A DNA stretch of 48,532 nucleotides from Planctomycetota bacterium (lineage in GTDB: Bacteria > Planctomycetota > Planctomycetia > Pirellulales > Pirellulaceae): positions 1 through 48,532 of the forward strand of contig JAGWWZ010000009.1 in assembly GCA_018970165.1 (NCBI GenBank), in the 5' to 3' direction. A model generated the notes under the pieces. The model saw nothing but the letters and a program-made list of their open reading frames with translations. It was not told where the DNA came from and did not search any database. Made by a program: the position numbers and the translations under genes. Position 1 is the first letter of the stretch, and the number at the start of each line of letters is the position of its first letter. Of the stretch, positions 18,876-27,555 are shown one piece after another.

Positions 18876-19998
18876 ACCACTCTGGGGCGTATTTTTGGTG
18901 ACAGTGATACCAGCGTTTCTCGTGTCCGTGTTCGCGACAGGATGGATCGCGCGTCATGCGAGTAAACTGGGACTGTTGGATCGACCCAACGCTCGGAAAG
19001 TTCACACCACACCGATTCCATTGGGAGGCGGGATCGGCATTTGGCTCGGCGTAGTTGTCGTATTCGCTGTGGGATCATTGACCACGTGGATGCTCGTCAG
19101 CAATTCCGACTGGGCAAAAACGTTCTTGCCCGAGTCGGTCTCGATCTACTTGCCGGGTCTGCTCTCTCGCATCGGATCGATATGGCTTTTGATCGCAGGC
19201 GGGACTGTGCTCATGATGCTCGGATTGCTCGATGACCGTTTTGGTCTGGATTGGAAACTCCGACTCGCAGTCGAGATTGGAGTCGCCATTGCCATCGTTT
19301 ATGGACAACATCTGCAATTGACCGCCTATATCGATGCGCCGTGGCTGACGTCGATCTTGAGTGTTCTGTGGATTGTGATGTTGATCAATTCGTTCAATAT
19401 GTTGGACAACATGGATGCATTGAGCGGAGGGGTCGCATCGATCATTTGCGCGATGTTGTCGGTGATGTTGCTGAGCACCCCGGAGTCGTCGATGGGTCAA
19501 CCTCAGTTATTCGTCGCAGCGATGATGTTGACTCTGCTCGGAGGGTTGCTCGGATTCCTCAAGCACAATTGGCCTCCAGCGAAGATATTCATGGGGGATG
19601 CGGGGAGTTATTTCGTCGGCTATTGGATCGCGATCGGGACGTTGCTGTCCACGTATCCCGATGCACGGGGTGCAACGCCGCATGCGGTTCTAGCTCCACT
19701 ATGTTTACTGGCAATTCCACTGTACGACATGGTGAGCGTCATTTGGATTCGACTTCGCGAAGGGCGGAGTCCTTTTCAAGCTGATAAGAAGCACTTTTCT
19801 CATCGCTTGGTAGAAATGGGAATGACGAAGACGCAGGCGGTGGCAACAATTTACTTGGCAACCCTGACATGTTCGTTGGGGGCCCTTATTTTGCCGCGCA
19901 CCGACATGATTGGCGCGGGGATTGTTGTTTCGATCGTTCTCGCGATGCTTTCCCTGATCGCCGTCCTCGAAAGCTTGACTAGGGGAACCGATCGATGA
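18868..19998 (+). CDS. Undecaprenyl-phosphate sugar-1-phosphate transferase (WecA/MraY family)
   Basis: A 376-residue polytopic membrane enzyme that transfers a sugar-1-phosphate, commonly GlcNAc-1-P, from a UDP-sugar to undecaprenyl phosphate, starting a cell-surface glycan. Family motifs in order are DRPNARKVHTTPIPLGGG near the N-terminus, LGLLDDRFGLDWKLRL (Mg2+-binding Asp pair), NSFNMLDNMDALSGG, IFMGDAGSYFVGY, and the cytoplasmic DKKHFSHRLVEMG with the HxxHR-like element. About ten or eleven hydrophobic segments are visible. LDNMDAL differs slightly from the common DNxDGL. Several ATGs are possible (18829, 18844, 18856, 18868); 18868 is preferred since it starts directly before the first membrane segment and overlaps DUF4416 by only 8 bases. 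It ends in an ATGA overlap with the O-antigen ligase-like gene. The exact sugar is unknown. Confidence 0.92.
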   Translation: MNEPLWGVFLVTVIPAFLVSVFATGWIARHASKLGLLDRPNARKVHTTPIPLGGGIGIWLGVVVVFAVGSLTTWMLVSNSDWAKTFLPESVSIYLPGLLSRIGSIWLLIAGGTVLMMLGLLDDRFGLDWKLRLAVEIGVAIAIVYGQHLQLTAYIDAPWLTSILSVLWIVMLINSFNMLDNMDALSGGVASIICAMLSVMLLSTPESSMGQPQLFVAAMMLTLLGGLLGFLKHNWPPAKIFMGDAGSYFVGYWIAIGTLLSTYPDARGATPHAVLAPLCLLAIPLYDMVSVIWIRLREGRSPFQADKKHFSHRLVEMGMTKTQAVATIYLATLTCSLGALILPRTDMIGAGIVVSIVLAMLSLIAVLESLTRGTDR

Positions 19999-22328
19999 CA
20001 CAGCGGGCTTGCGCAACGTCGTGGTGGCGGGAATTGCCTTGGTTGGCTGCGGCGGCGATGACACCGGCTGTTTTGCTGCTTCAGCATATTGACCCATGCG
20101 ATTCTGCCGCTGCCATCTCGATGGGAAACTCGATGGTGCACATCGGGCTAACCTTGACACTCGGGATGCTCACTTGCCTGGGGGTTGCACTTCAGCAGTG
20201 TGGCATACGTTCGAATGATGCTGTAGATCGCTACCGAGGAATAAGGCGTATCCTTGGGATCTTGAGCTGCTTAGCAATCGCATGGTTGGCACTTGCCACG
20301 ATCGCGGTCGCGGGGAGAGGGAACCTGCGGTATGCGGTCAATGGTTTTTGGCAGTGGACATCGATGTTGGTTTGGTCGGCAAGTGCCTGCCTGATGGCGA
20401 CTCGTCCCGGGTTTGGTCGTTTAGCGATCACCGCAGCATTGGCTTTGGGAGTCGGTGTTTTGGTGTACGGATATTGGGAGTATGGCGTCATTCAGCCCGA
20501 AGTGCGCAGGCAACTGGAAAGGGACCCTGTCGGACTTTTTCGTCGACAGGGGATTTCCCCGGAATCGAGTGCCGGACTCCAATTGGCCGACCGGATTCGC
20601 AGCACCGAGATGAAAGGGTTTTATGCGTTGGCAAATTCGCTCGGTGGTTTTCTGGCATGCTACTGGATCTTAACTCTGAGCGTATGGTCATCTCGCCGAT
20701 CCCGAGCGTTGATCATCGTGCAGAGTATTCTTGTGATCGCGGTGGGATTGGGGTTGTTGCTGACCAAGAGTCGCACGGCTTGGCTCGCCGCAGGTGGCGG
20801 AACCGCACTGTTGGCTCTGTTTTCCATCATGCAGCATGGTCGCATTCGCGGTCGTTCGCTCGGGTTGGGAGTTTGTATCGCTAGCGCGATCGCCGGTGCT
20901 GGCTTGTTGGTCGTCTATCTCTTTGATCCTTTGATCTTGCAGGAAGCCGGGAAATCGCTTGCGTATCGTCTCGACTACTGGCGAGGTGCGATGCAATTGA
21001 TCTCTGAGGAGCCGTGGATGGGCTATGGCGTTGGCAATTTTCAATCCACCTATTTGCATGTGAAGTTACCAACGGCTGCGGAATCGCCTGCGGATCCGCA
21101 TAACTTTCTTCTCGAGACGGCTCATGCAGGTGGGATTCCATGCTTGCTGGCCGTGGGGGCGGCGATCGGTTTAGCGCTTTGGATGCCTTGGTCCCGATCC
21201 AAGGATTCGTCACAAGACGGTTCGATGCAGCACATGGAGTACGCGGGCCCTCGACTGCTGGGGATCGCATTTTGGTCAGGGGCTGCTCTAAGCTCGGCAT
21301 GCCTTATCACTTGGAGTATCTTTACGGATTCAGATGAAAGACTTCTTGGTATCCTCGTCTCCTTGGCGGCTTTTACAGGGGCGGTCGTCTTGTGGAGCCG
21401 ATGGCCGGATGCTGCAACTTCGGCGCACCTACTTGTTAATAACCGCACTGCGCTTGGTGTTGCGTTTGCGGTCATCCTGCTTCATGGGTTGGCATCCGGT
21501 GGATGGATGCTGCCGGGTGCGATGAGCCTTGGGATGTTCGTCATCGGGTTGAGTCTGGCACGGGAGGCCCCTGTCGCTAGCGGGAGTTCGCGAGCCGATT
21601 CAACCGACTCGCGGTCTCGTTGGACGGGATGGGGGATGGCAGGGGTGGGGGCGATACTGCTTGGGAGTTGGTACGCGACGATGGCTCTTCCCATATCTCA
21701 TGGAACGGAGGTCGTCGGCCAAATCCTCTCCAGGCCTGTTAGTCGTCCATCGCCGGAGCAAATGAGAAAACTTTTGAGCGTTGACCGATGGGATCCTGAA
21801 CTAGCTCGCTTGGGAATGGAGTGGACCGTAGACCAACTCTTGCAACCGATGGGTACAGAGACTCGGAGCGACTGGGAAACGCTACTGCGGGAATTCCAAA
21901 GGGAATTGTTGCGTCGCGGACCGAGTTCTGCGTTGGCTTGGGATGCGAGCGGGCAAGCTTCGGTTAGGGCCGCCGCCTCAAGCGCCGATGCGGAACGAAG
22001 ATCCGAATGGCTTCGACAATCGGACGAGCAATTTCAAAGGGCATCGGAGTTATCTCCAGCCTCTGCCCAGGGGCATATCCAGGCTGCCCTCGCGGCTTAT
22101 TGGGTAGGTGATCTGGCACGAAGTCAGATGCATTGCGAAGAATCACAGAAAATTGATGCCGCGACACGGCATCGAGACCGTAAAATCGAGGCAGGTCAGG
22201 TTGTATGGCCCTCGCCGTTGGTTCCGCGGGAAGCTGTTCTCGGGGTAGATGCCCGCCGCGGGATGACACGCGACTACGTACGGGCTGAACCGGTACTGCT
22301 ATACTTGCGTAGCCAAAGAAGGCCGTGA
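19995..22328 (+). CDS. O-antigen ligase/polymerase family membrane protein with C-terminal helical tail
   Basis: A 777-residue polytopic protein with roughly twelve or more hydrophobic segments in the first ~560 residues and a soluble C-terminal tail of ~200 residues that looks TPR-like (EQFQRASELSPASAQGHIQAALAAYW). The large periplasmic-loop signature of the Wzy_C/WaaL family is present: SEEPWMGYGVGNFQSTYL followed by DPHNFLLETAHAGG, together with LLTKSRTAWLAAGGG. Such proteins polymerise or ligate undecaprenyl-linked oligosaccharides at the periplasmic side. Its ATG overlaps the stop of the WecA-like gene (19995-19998), so initiation and polymerisation/ligation are encoded together. Ligase versus polymerase cannot be decided from the sequence alone. 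The TPR-like tail is a common add-on in this family. Confidence 0.87.
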   Translation: MTQRACATSWWRELPWLAAAAMTPAVLLLQHIDPCDSAAAISMGNSMVHIGLTLTLGMLTCLGVALQQCGIRSNDAVDRYRGIRRILGILSCLAIAWLALATIAVAGRGNLRYAVNGFWQWTSMLVWSASACLMATRPGFGRLAITAALALGVGVLVYGYWEYGVIQPEVRRQLERDPVGLFRRQGISPESSAGLQLADRIRSTEMKGFYALANSLGGFLACYWILTLSVWSSRRSRALIIVQSILVIAVGLGLLLTKSRTAWLAAGGGTALLALFSIMQHGRIRGRSLGLGVCIASAIAGAGLLVVYLFDPLILQEAGKSLAYRLDYWRGAMQLISEEPWMGYGVGNFQSTYLHVKLPTAAESPADPHNFLLETAHAGGIPCLLAVGAAIGLALWMPWSRSKDSSQDGSMQHMEYAGPRLLGIAFWSGAALSSACLITWSIFTDSDERLLGILVSLAAFTGAVVLWSRWPDAATSAHLLVNNRTALGVAFAVILLHGLASGGWMLPGAMSLGMFVIGLSLAREAPVASGSSRADSTDSRSRWTGWGMAGVGAILLGSWYATMALPISHGTEVVGQILSRPVSRPSPEQMRKLLSVDRWDPELARLGMEWTVDQLLQPMGTETRSDWETLLREFQRELLRRGPSSALAWDASGQASVRAAASSADAERRSEWLRQSDEQFQRASELSPASAQGHIQAALAAYWVGDLARSQMHCEESQKIDAATRHRDRKIEAGQVVWPSPLVPREAVLGVDARRGMTRDYVRAEPVLLYLRSQRRP

Positions 22329-22378
22329 ATTCGGTCACGTTTTCCCCCTCGCTTTTCTTGACTAATTTCTAAATCACC

Positions 22379-23602
22379 ATGCGGACCTTGTTACTCGCTC
22401 TGGCTTGTTTGGGACTTGGGTTTGGGCTTGCCAAGTATCAGCATTCGCTGAGACACCAAGGACAAGTTCACGTCTTAGGAATCGAGAACCTCGAGGTGTC
22501 GCAGGCCTCGGACCGATCCGCACTGCAAGACGCCATTGCTTCCGCTACCAGTCGAAAAGTCGGACATGTCGAAGTGATCAACGGCAAGGAACTCGATTTC
22601 GGCCTTATGATGGCTGGAACGAAACGGTCCCACAAATTCATCTTCAAAAATGTTGGGCAAGCAGAAGCCCAGATTTGGTTTCTCAAGAGCACCTGCAAGT
22701 GCACCGTCGGCAAATTTGAAAATGCGACTCTGCAACCCGGCGAACAAACAGATGTCGAACTCGAGTGGAAAGCAGAATCCCAATTCGATGAGTTTGCACA
22801 GACTGCAACTATCGGAACAAACTGCCCTGACCAGGAAGAAATCAAATTGACGATCAGGGGACGCATCGGACAAGCCTACGTCTTCGATCCACCATCTGCC
22901 AACCTGGGTGATATCTTAAGTTCCGGCGAAACGACCATTCCTGTCACGATTTATTCCCTACAGGAAAGCCCTCTCAGCATTGGTGCTGGACAGATACAGG
23001 ATGGCGTCCTTTCCAAAAAGGTCAAAGTGGAAATCGGAGAAGAACGTCATCTTAAACCCGGCGAACTGCCCGACAATGCGGATGCTCGTCATGTCGTCGA
23101 GGCAAAGATCCTTCTTTCAAAAGGTCTTCCCGCCGGTCCCCTTACGCTACCGATCAAATTTGCACGCAAAAATGGGGAAGGTCGCGAACAAGATCTAGAG
23201 TTCTTAGAGTACACCGTACGCGCCCGGGTCATCACCCCAGTGCGGGTCATCGCCAGTGACGACTACAACGAAACAAGAAACATTTTCAATCTGGGCAGCG
23301 CAAAAACGTCCCAAGGTCTGAAGAAGAAATTCATGCTCGCAATCCGTCGCGAAGATTCCGACGCCGATCCAAATCTTCAACTCGTCAGCACCTACCCTGC
23401 TCAGTTGAAAGTCACGATCGGAGAACCCACCGTTTCCGCTAATCAACGCATCTATGCCGTAACGCTCGAAGTTCCTCCCGGTTCCGACCCGGTTGAAGTC
23501 GACGGCACCTTCTCGAAAGATTTTGGAAAGATTGTATTCAAAACAGATATGGAATCTTCACCCGAGATTCCGATGTATCTGAAGCTTAGGCTCTCCGAAT
23601 AG
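22379..23602 (+). CDS. DUF1573 domain protein, exported or membrane-anchored
   Basis: A 407-residue protein with an N-terminal hydrophobic segment (residues 3-19, signal or anchor). The DUF1573 Ig-like domain at about 63-160 is recognised by ELDFGLMMAGTKRSHKFIFKN, the STCKCT motif (Cys106, Cys108), LQPGEQTDVELEW, and IGTNCPDQEEIKLTIRG. A second beta-sandwich-like stretch follows from about 165 (FDPPSANLGDILSSGE), and the remainder also looks like all-beta repeats. DUF1573 is common in planctomycetes and Bacteroidota; no reaction is known, and the Cys pair could be a metal or redox site. It follows the polysaccharide genes by 50 bases and precedes the tetraheme cytochrome by 50 bases. TTGACT lies ~25 bases before the start, but no good -10 accompanies it. 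Confidence 0.88.
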   Translation: MRTLLLALACLGLGFGLAKYQHSLRHQGQVHVLGIENLEVSQASDRSALQDAIASATSRKVGHVEVINGKELDFGLMMAGTKRSHKFIFKNVGQAEAQIWFLKSTCKCTVGKFENATLQPGEQTDVELEWKAESQFDEFAQTATIGTNCPDQEEIKLTIRGRIGQAYVFDPPSANLGDILSSGETTIPVTIYSLQESPLSIGAGQIQDGVLSKKVKVEIGEERHLKPGELPDNADARHVVEAKILLSKGLPAGPLTLPIKFARKNGEGREQDLEFLEYTVRARVITPVRVIASDDYNETRNIFNLGSAKTSQGLKKKFMLAIRREDSDADPNLQLVSTYPAQLKVTIGEPTVSANQRIYAVTLEVPPGSDPVEVDGTFSKDFGKIVFKTDMESSPEIPMYLKLRLSE

Positions 23603-23652
23603 CGAGCGTTTCATCACACGGAAACTCACAGGACAAACGGTCCACACGGGAT

Positions 23653-25341
23653 ATGACTCGCAAGCCAAAATCGTTTCTTCGAAACCGGTTTCGTCATATC
23701 GGAATGCTAGCCTTCGTTACGGCTTGCCTTACCTCGGCCGCGGCCCCCTCATGGGTGGCGTCGGGCGACGATCCGCCTGCGAAATCGTCCAGCGCCCCCA
23801 AGGGATCCGGTGCACCCCAGAAACCGGGGGCTAGCGGACGATTGACCGATTTGGATGTCGCTTCACCAGTTCCCAATGCTGGTCTGGCAAACGTGAATCA
23901 GCCTCCCATCTCGGTCGCCACAGAAGAAGAACGGAATCAAAAGATCGCCGAGGACTGGCGACAACCGTGGCTGGTTCTTTATGTCACCGGAAATCAATAT
24001 GGCTATTTGGAACCATGCGGTTGCACGGGTTTGGCGAATCAAAAAGGTGGCATCAATCGCAAGGATACGCTCCTTACTGAACTGAGAGATCGGGGGTGGA
24101 ATGTCATTGCTCTCGATTCAGGGAACCAAGTTCGGCGCGATGGACGTCAGTCGGAAATCAAGTTCCATTGGACCGCTCACGCGTTTCGCGAAATGGAGTA
24201 TTCCGCGGTAGCCTTTGGCAAAGACGATCTGCAATTGACCTTTGATTCGACCCTCGTCTCAATGCTGGATTCCGATGGTGGAAATCAGTTGTTTGTCGCC
24301 GCCAACGTGAGTTTCGTTCCCGACTTCGACTTGACTCATAAGGTCGTGACCGTCACCGATCGTCAGGGCAAGAATCGCATGATCGGTATCACGAGCGTGC
24401 TTGGAGACACCTATGCAAAGGACATTAGCAACGAGTACATCACGATTACTCCCGTTGAGAAGGGACTTAGCAAAGCCGTTGCTGCGATCGACAGCGCGAA
24501 GTGCGATATCAAGGTCCTGATTGCACACGCGAACTTAGATGAGACCAGGGAGATTGTGAAGCGATTTCCTCAATTCGACGTGGTCTTGACCTCAGGTGGC
24601 TATGGAGAACCTACCTTCCGACCTGAGACACTGCCTGGAATCAAGACTCAGATTGTTCAGGCGGGAGCCAAGGGGATGTACGCTGGGATTGTCGGTTTCT
24701 TTGCTGACGCGTCCCAACCCGTTCGTTATCAGCGAATCGCCTTGAGTTCCCAATTCGAAGATTCTCCGCGCATGCTGACTTTGTTCAGCAAGTATCAAGA
24801 TGAATTGAAAGCCAAGTCGCATGATTCGTTTCAGATGCTTGGCCTTCGACCTTTAACGCATCCAACTCAAAGAGAATTTGTTGGTAGCGAGAAATGCGGA
24901 GAGTGCCACACTACGGCATTCGACATTTGGAAGAACACTCCACATCATCATGCGACAGACTCGATTGTCGAACCGCCTGAGCGTTCCCTTGCCAGGCATT
25001 TCGATCCGGAGTGCATCTCTTGCCACGTCACTGGGTGGAACCCCCAAAAGTATTATCCCTACAAAACAGGTTTTGTTTCCCTCGAGCAATCGACTCACTT
25101 GACCGGCAATGGCTGTGAGAATTGTCACGGTCCGGGTTTGCAGCACGCAGCAGCAGAAGCGGGCGATATCGATAGCACCAAAGAAGAGCTGGAAGCGTTT
25201 CGCGCCCAGATGAAGCTCACATTGGATCGAGCACAAGACAAGTGTCTGGAGTGCCACGATATCGATAACAGTCCTGATTTTCACAAAGACGGGGCGTTTG
25301 AAGCATACTGGGATAAAGTCAAGCACTATGGTAAAGACTGA
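23653..25341 (+). CDS. 5'-nucleotidase-like domain fused to tetraheme cytochrome c (c554-like)
   Basis: A 562-residue protein with an N-terminal export signal (hydrophobic 18-34). Residues ~105-370 resemble the calcineurin-like N-domain of 5'-nucleotidases (LYVTGNQYGYLEPCGC, KGGINRKDTLL, VIALDSGN, VAFGKDDLQL). The usual DxH metal motif is replaced, and a PCGC appears at the first strand as in UshA-like redox relatives. The C-terminus has four heme-attachment CxxCH motifs: CGECH (415), CISCH (454), CENCH (488) and CLECH (531). HHH (434-436 region) could supply axial ligands. This fits the cytochrome c554/multiheme group seen in planctomycetes. It acts outside the cytoplasmic membrane, presumably in electron transfer; partner and substrate are unknown. 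Maturation needs a c-type heme system not in the window. Confidence 0.9.
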   Translation: MTRKPKSFLRNRFRHIGMLAFVTACLTSAAAPSWVASGDDPPAKSSSAPKGSGAPQKPGASGRLTDLDVASPVPNAGLANVNQPPISVATEEERNQKIAEDWRQPWLVLYVTGNQYGYLEPCGCTGLANQKGGINRKDTLLTELRDRGWNVIALDSGNQVRRDGRQSEIKFHWTAHAFREMEYSAVAFGKDDLQLTFDSTLVSMLDSDGGNQLFVAANVSFVPDFDLTHKVVTVTDRQGKNRMIGITSVLGDTYAKDISNEYITITPVEKGLSKAVAAIDSAKCDIKVLIAHANLDETREIVKRFPQFDVVLTSGGYGEPTFRPETLPGIKTQIVQAGAKGMYAGIVGFFADASQPVRYQRIALSSQFEDSPRMLTLFSKYQDELKAKSHDSFQMLGLRPLTHPTQREFVGSEKCGECHTTAFDIWKNTPHHHATDSIVEPPERSLARHFDPECISCHVTGWNPQKYYPYKTGFVSLEQSTHLTGNGCENCHGPGLQHAAAEAGDIDSTKEELEAFRAQMKLTLDRAQDKCLECHDIDNSPDFHKDGAFEAYWDKVKHYGKD

Positions 25342-25412
25342 GCGAGCGAGTTTTCGCTGCGACCTCACGTTTTGTTCCACCCATCCTCCGCCCTCTTTCT
25401 AATCCTCGCGTT

Positions 25413-26561
25413 ATGCTTCGATATTGGACTGCCGGTGAATCGCATGGAAAAACCCTGATCGCTTTGATCGACGGGTTCCCTGCTGGCCTCGCGATCGACG
25501 AAGACTTCATCAATCGCGAGTTGAAGCTTCGCCAAGGAGGCTACGGGCGCGGAGGTCGACAGAAACTAGAGCAGGACAACGTCGATATCCTGACCGGCGT
25601 ATGGCAATCAACTACTTTAGGTTCTCCGATCACTCTTCAAGTCGTCAACAACGATTATAAACTCGAGCGGCTCAAGGAACTGGAACGCCCGCGTCCGGGC
25701 CATGCCGATCTCACGGGAGCCATCAAATACTTGGGTTCGATTCGCGGAGTACTCGAGCGCTCCAGCGCGCGTGAAACCGCCGTCCGAGTCGCGGCGGGTG
25801 CACTCGCCCGCCTGCTCTTGAAAGGGTTCGGGATTGAGACCGTCGGCTATGTAGTTGAACTTGGAAGTATGGCACTCGGTCATGGTGAAACGCGCAGGAT
25901 GTCGATACAGCAGGTGCGGGCGATTCGAGACACAAGTTCCATTTACAGTTTGATCCCAGAACGCGATCGGGATGCCGAAGCCTACATCGATCAAATGGGT
26001 GAGGAAGGGGATACTCTCGGCGGTATTGTCGAGGTGCGCGTCGATGGCTTGCCGTTCGGCTTGGGCACGCATGCGCAATGGGATCGCAAGCTCGATGGCC
26101 GCTTGGCTCAGGCGGTGATGGCGGTCCAGGCGATCAAAGGAGTCGAGATCGGGATGGGGTTTGAAGCCGCTCGCAGAAGAGGCTCCGAGGTTCACGATCC
26201 GATTCAATACGATCCCCAGCAGGCTCAGTCGGCCAACCTGGGTTACGTCCGTCCCAGCAACAACGCGGGAGGACTGGAAGGGGGAATGACCAATGGCCAA
26301 TCCCTGATCATTCGCGGGGCCAAAAAACCGATCAGTACGCTGCGCAAGCCACTGGATTCGATCCGAATGGAGGACAAGCAACCGCATCGAGCCAATTACG
26401 AACGGAGCGACGTGTGCGCCATCTCGGCCGCTGCGATCATCGTCGAGCATGTGGTAGCTTTTGAGATAGCGGCAGCACTGGTCGACAAATTCGGCGGAGA
26501 TAGCGTTGTCGAGATGAAGGCTCGATACAATCTTTTCCTTGAAATGGCTCGCAAACGTTAG
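25413..26561 (+). CDS. aroC: Chorismate synthase
   Basis: A 382-residue enzyme that makes chorismate from EPSP with reduced FMN, the last step of the shikimate pathway. Signatures are MLRYWTAGESHGKTL with the catalytic His at the N-terminus, RQGGYGRGGRQ, RPRPGHADLTGAIKY, the GVLERSSARETAVRVAAGA block, NAGGLEGGMTNGQ, and the C-terminal KFGGDSVVEMKARYN. Length and order are normal, so the gene should be functional. It follows the cytochrome gene by 71 bases and is followed by a ~130-base gap. No other aromatic-pathway genes are adjacent. The whole coding frame is contiguous and the start ATG is unambiguous. Confidence 0.98.
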   Translation: MLRYWTAGESHGKTLIALIDGFPAGLAIDEDFINRELKLRQGGYGRGGRQKLEQDNVDILTGVWQSTTLGSPITLQVVNNDYKLERLKELERPRPGHADLTGAIKYLGSIRGVLERSSARETAVRVAAGALARLLLKGFGIETVGYVVELGSMALGHGETRRMSIQQVRAIRDTSSIYSLIPERDRDAEAYIDQMGEEGDTLGGIVEVRVDGLPFGLGTHAQWDRKLDGRLAQAVMAVQAIKGVEIGMGFEAARRRGSEVHDPIQYDPQQAQSANLGYVRPSNNAGGLEGGMTNGQSLIIRGAKKPISTLRKPLDSIRMEDKQPHRANYERSDVCAISAAAIIVEHVVAFEIAAALVDKFGGDSVVEMKARYNLFLEMARKR

Positions 26562-26610
26562 GTCCTCCAACATTGCGGTAGAGCATCTCGGCATTTCCGG
26601 CAACCGCAGC

Positions 26611-26626
26611 TTGAAGTACTATTAAG
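26611..26626 (+). promoter_or_regulatory. Candidate promoter element TTGAAGTACTATTAAG
   Basis: A TTGAAGTAC(T/A)AT element shared with 27487-27502. TACTAT (26617-26622) could serve as a -10 box, with TTTCCG 17 bases upstream as a poor -35. It lies 73 bases before the GTG start of the membrane-anchored unknown. The evidence is the repeated sequence and its placement only. Confidence 0.35.
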
Positions 26627-26695
26627 GTGCAAAGTCGACTCGCTCCTGCGGGGTAGCGGATCCGCCTCTAAGGCTTCTGAAAATCAGTCAACGCC

Positions 26696-27484
26696 GTGAA
26701 GACTACTTCCACAGCATCACGATCAGAAATTTCGCTCGCGACGCGTTCGCCGCGAGGTCTATCGAGACATCCTTGGCGATGGTCGTGGATGGTGTCGACA
26801 TGGGTGCACTGCGCAGCTTTTGGGATCATTGTGGCTTCCATCGTGATAGCCCCGCCCCCTGTCGAGACTGAGGCTCCTCAGATTCAAGTAGATGGCAGGT
26901 GGGGAGTACTTCAACCGGACTCGGACACTACCGAGTTGCGATCTGCCGACTCCGACGAGAAATGGACCGATGTCATTCGGTCCAGTCGTAAACAACGGTC
27001 CTTTGCCGATCCATCGACCAGCGAGCTTTCTTCGTTCGTGAAGCGACAGATGGACCAGAGTGTCGAAGATGGCAAGCGCCGCGATAGCAAAGAAAACGAA
27101 GACAAGCTATCGCGACTCGGCCGTCGCTTGGCAGAAACCAGCAACGAAAAGAATGTCGATGACATGGCTGAGTTCCTGGGAGGCCTGACCGGCAATCGAA
27201 GGCAGGAGGCTCCCAGTGATGGTGTTCTTCGCCCCTTTGATGTAACGACCGCGCAGATCGATCGCGTTCGCAAGGACGAGGATTCCGAAGGAAACATTCA
27301 CTACATCGCGACCCTGATCGATGAGAACGGAACGACGATTGACATGGAACTCGATTCCGAATCGGGCCCACAACTGTATCGGACTATGAAAATCATCGAA
27401 GCCAATCCGCTCTTGAAGAGCGTCTATCGAAAGATTGTGATGGGATTTTTGGATCAAATGCTCAGCAAACCGACAACGAAGTGA
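26696..27484 (+). CDS. Unknown protein with a single N-terminal membrane anchor, beside moxR
   Basis: A 262-residue protein I do not recognise. It begins with GTG. After a 28-residue basic, Ser/Arg-rich cytoplasmic start there is one hydrophobic segment (VSTWVHCAAFGIIVASIVIA, about 33-52), then a Pro/Glu-rich stretch. This N-terminal style (VH followed by a hydrophobic run ending in PPP) is one I associate with planctomycete TonB-like or anchored periplasmic proteins. Residues ~75-165 are charged and probably helical. The C-terminal ~75 residues (IDRVRKDEDSEGNIHYIATLIDENG onward) look like a small folded domain. It precedes the MoxR gene by 71 bases on the same strand, so a link to that module is possible but unproven. 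Function unknown. Confidence 0.75.
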   Translation: MKTTSTASRSEISLATRSPRGLSRHPWRWSWMVSTWVHCAAFGIIVASIVIAPPPVETEAPQIQVDGRWGVLQPDSDTTELRSADSDEKWTDVIRSSRKQRSFADPSTSELSSFVKRQMDQSVEDGKRRDSKENEDKLSRLGRRLAETSNEKNVDDMAEFLGGLTGNRRQEAPSDGVLRPFDVTTAQIDRVRKDEDSEGNIHYIATLIDENGTTIDMELDSESGPQLYRTMKIIEANPLLKSVYRKIVMGFLDQMLSKPTTK

Positions 27485-27486
27485 GT

Positions 27487-27502
27487 TTGAAGTACAATAA
27501 TG
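27487..27502 (+). promoter_or_regulatory. Candidate promoter element TTGAAGTACAATAATG
   Basis: Nearly the same element as at 26611-26626. TACAAT (27493-27498) matches a sigma-70 -10 box at five of six bases, and CCGACA lies 17 bases upstream as a partial -35. It is 57 bases before the MoxR start, a plausible spacing for a promoter driving moxR-DUF58-bat. Confidence 0.4.
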
Positions 27503-27555
27503 TTCGGTTCGTTTGATTGGTCTCTTGCCATCCTCCATCCAACCTCACATATCGA

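Noticed and set aside
25345-25358. AGCGA-GTTT-TCGCT hairpin after the cytochrome gene, considered as a terminator
   Set aside because: The stem is only 5 base pairs and no T-run follows, so it does not meet a usual intrinsic terminator pattern.
25617-26603. Long minus-strand frame of 328 codons antisense to aroC
   Set aside because: It lies against a clear chorismate synthase with complete motifs, and its translation shows no family signal; it is a shadow frame caused by codon bias.
26562-26695. Possible tRNA or small RNA in the gap after aroC
   Set aside because: A TGCGGT/ACCGCA pair is present, but no T-loop, anticodon stem or other cloverleaf element could be found.
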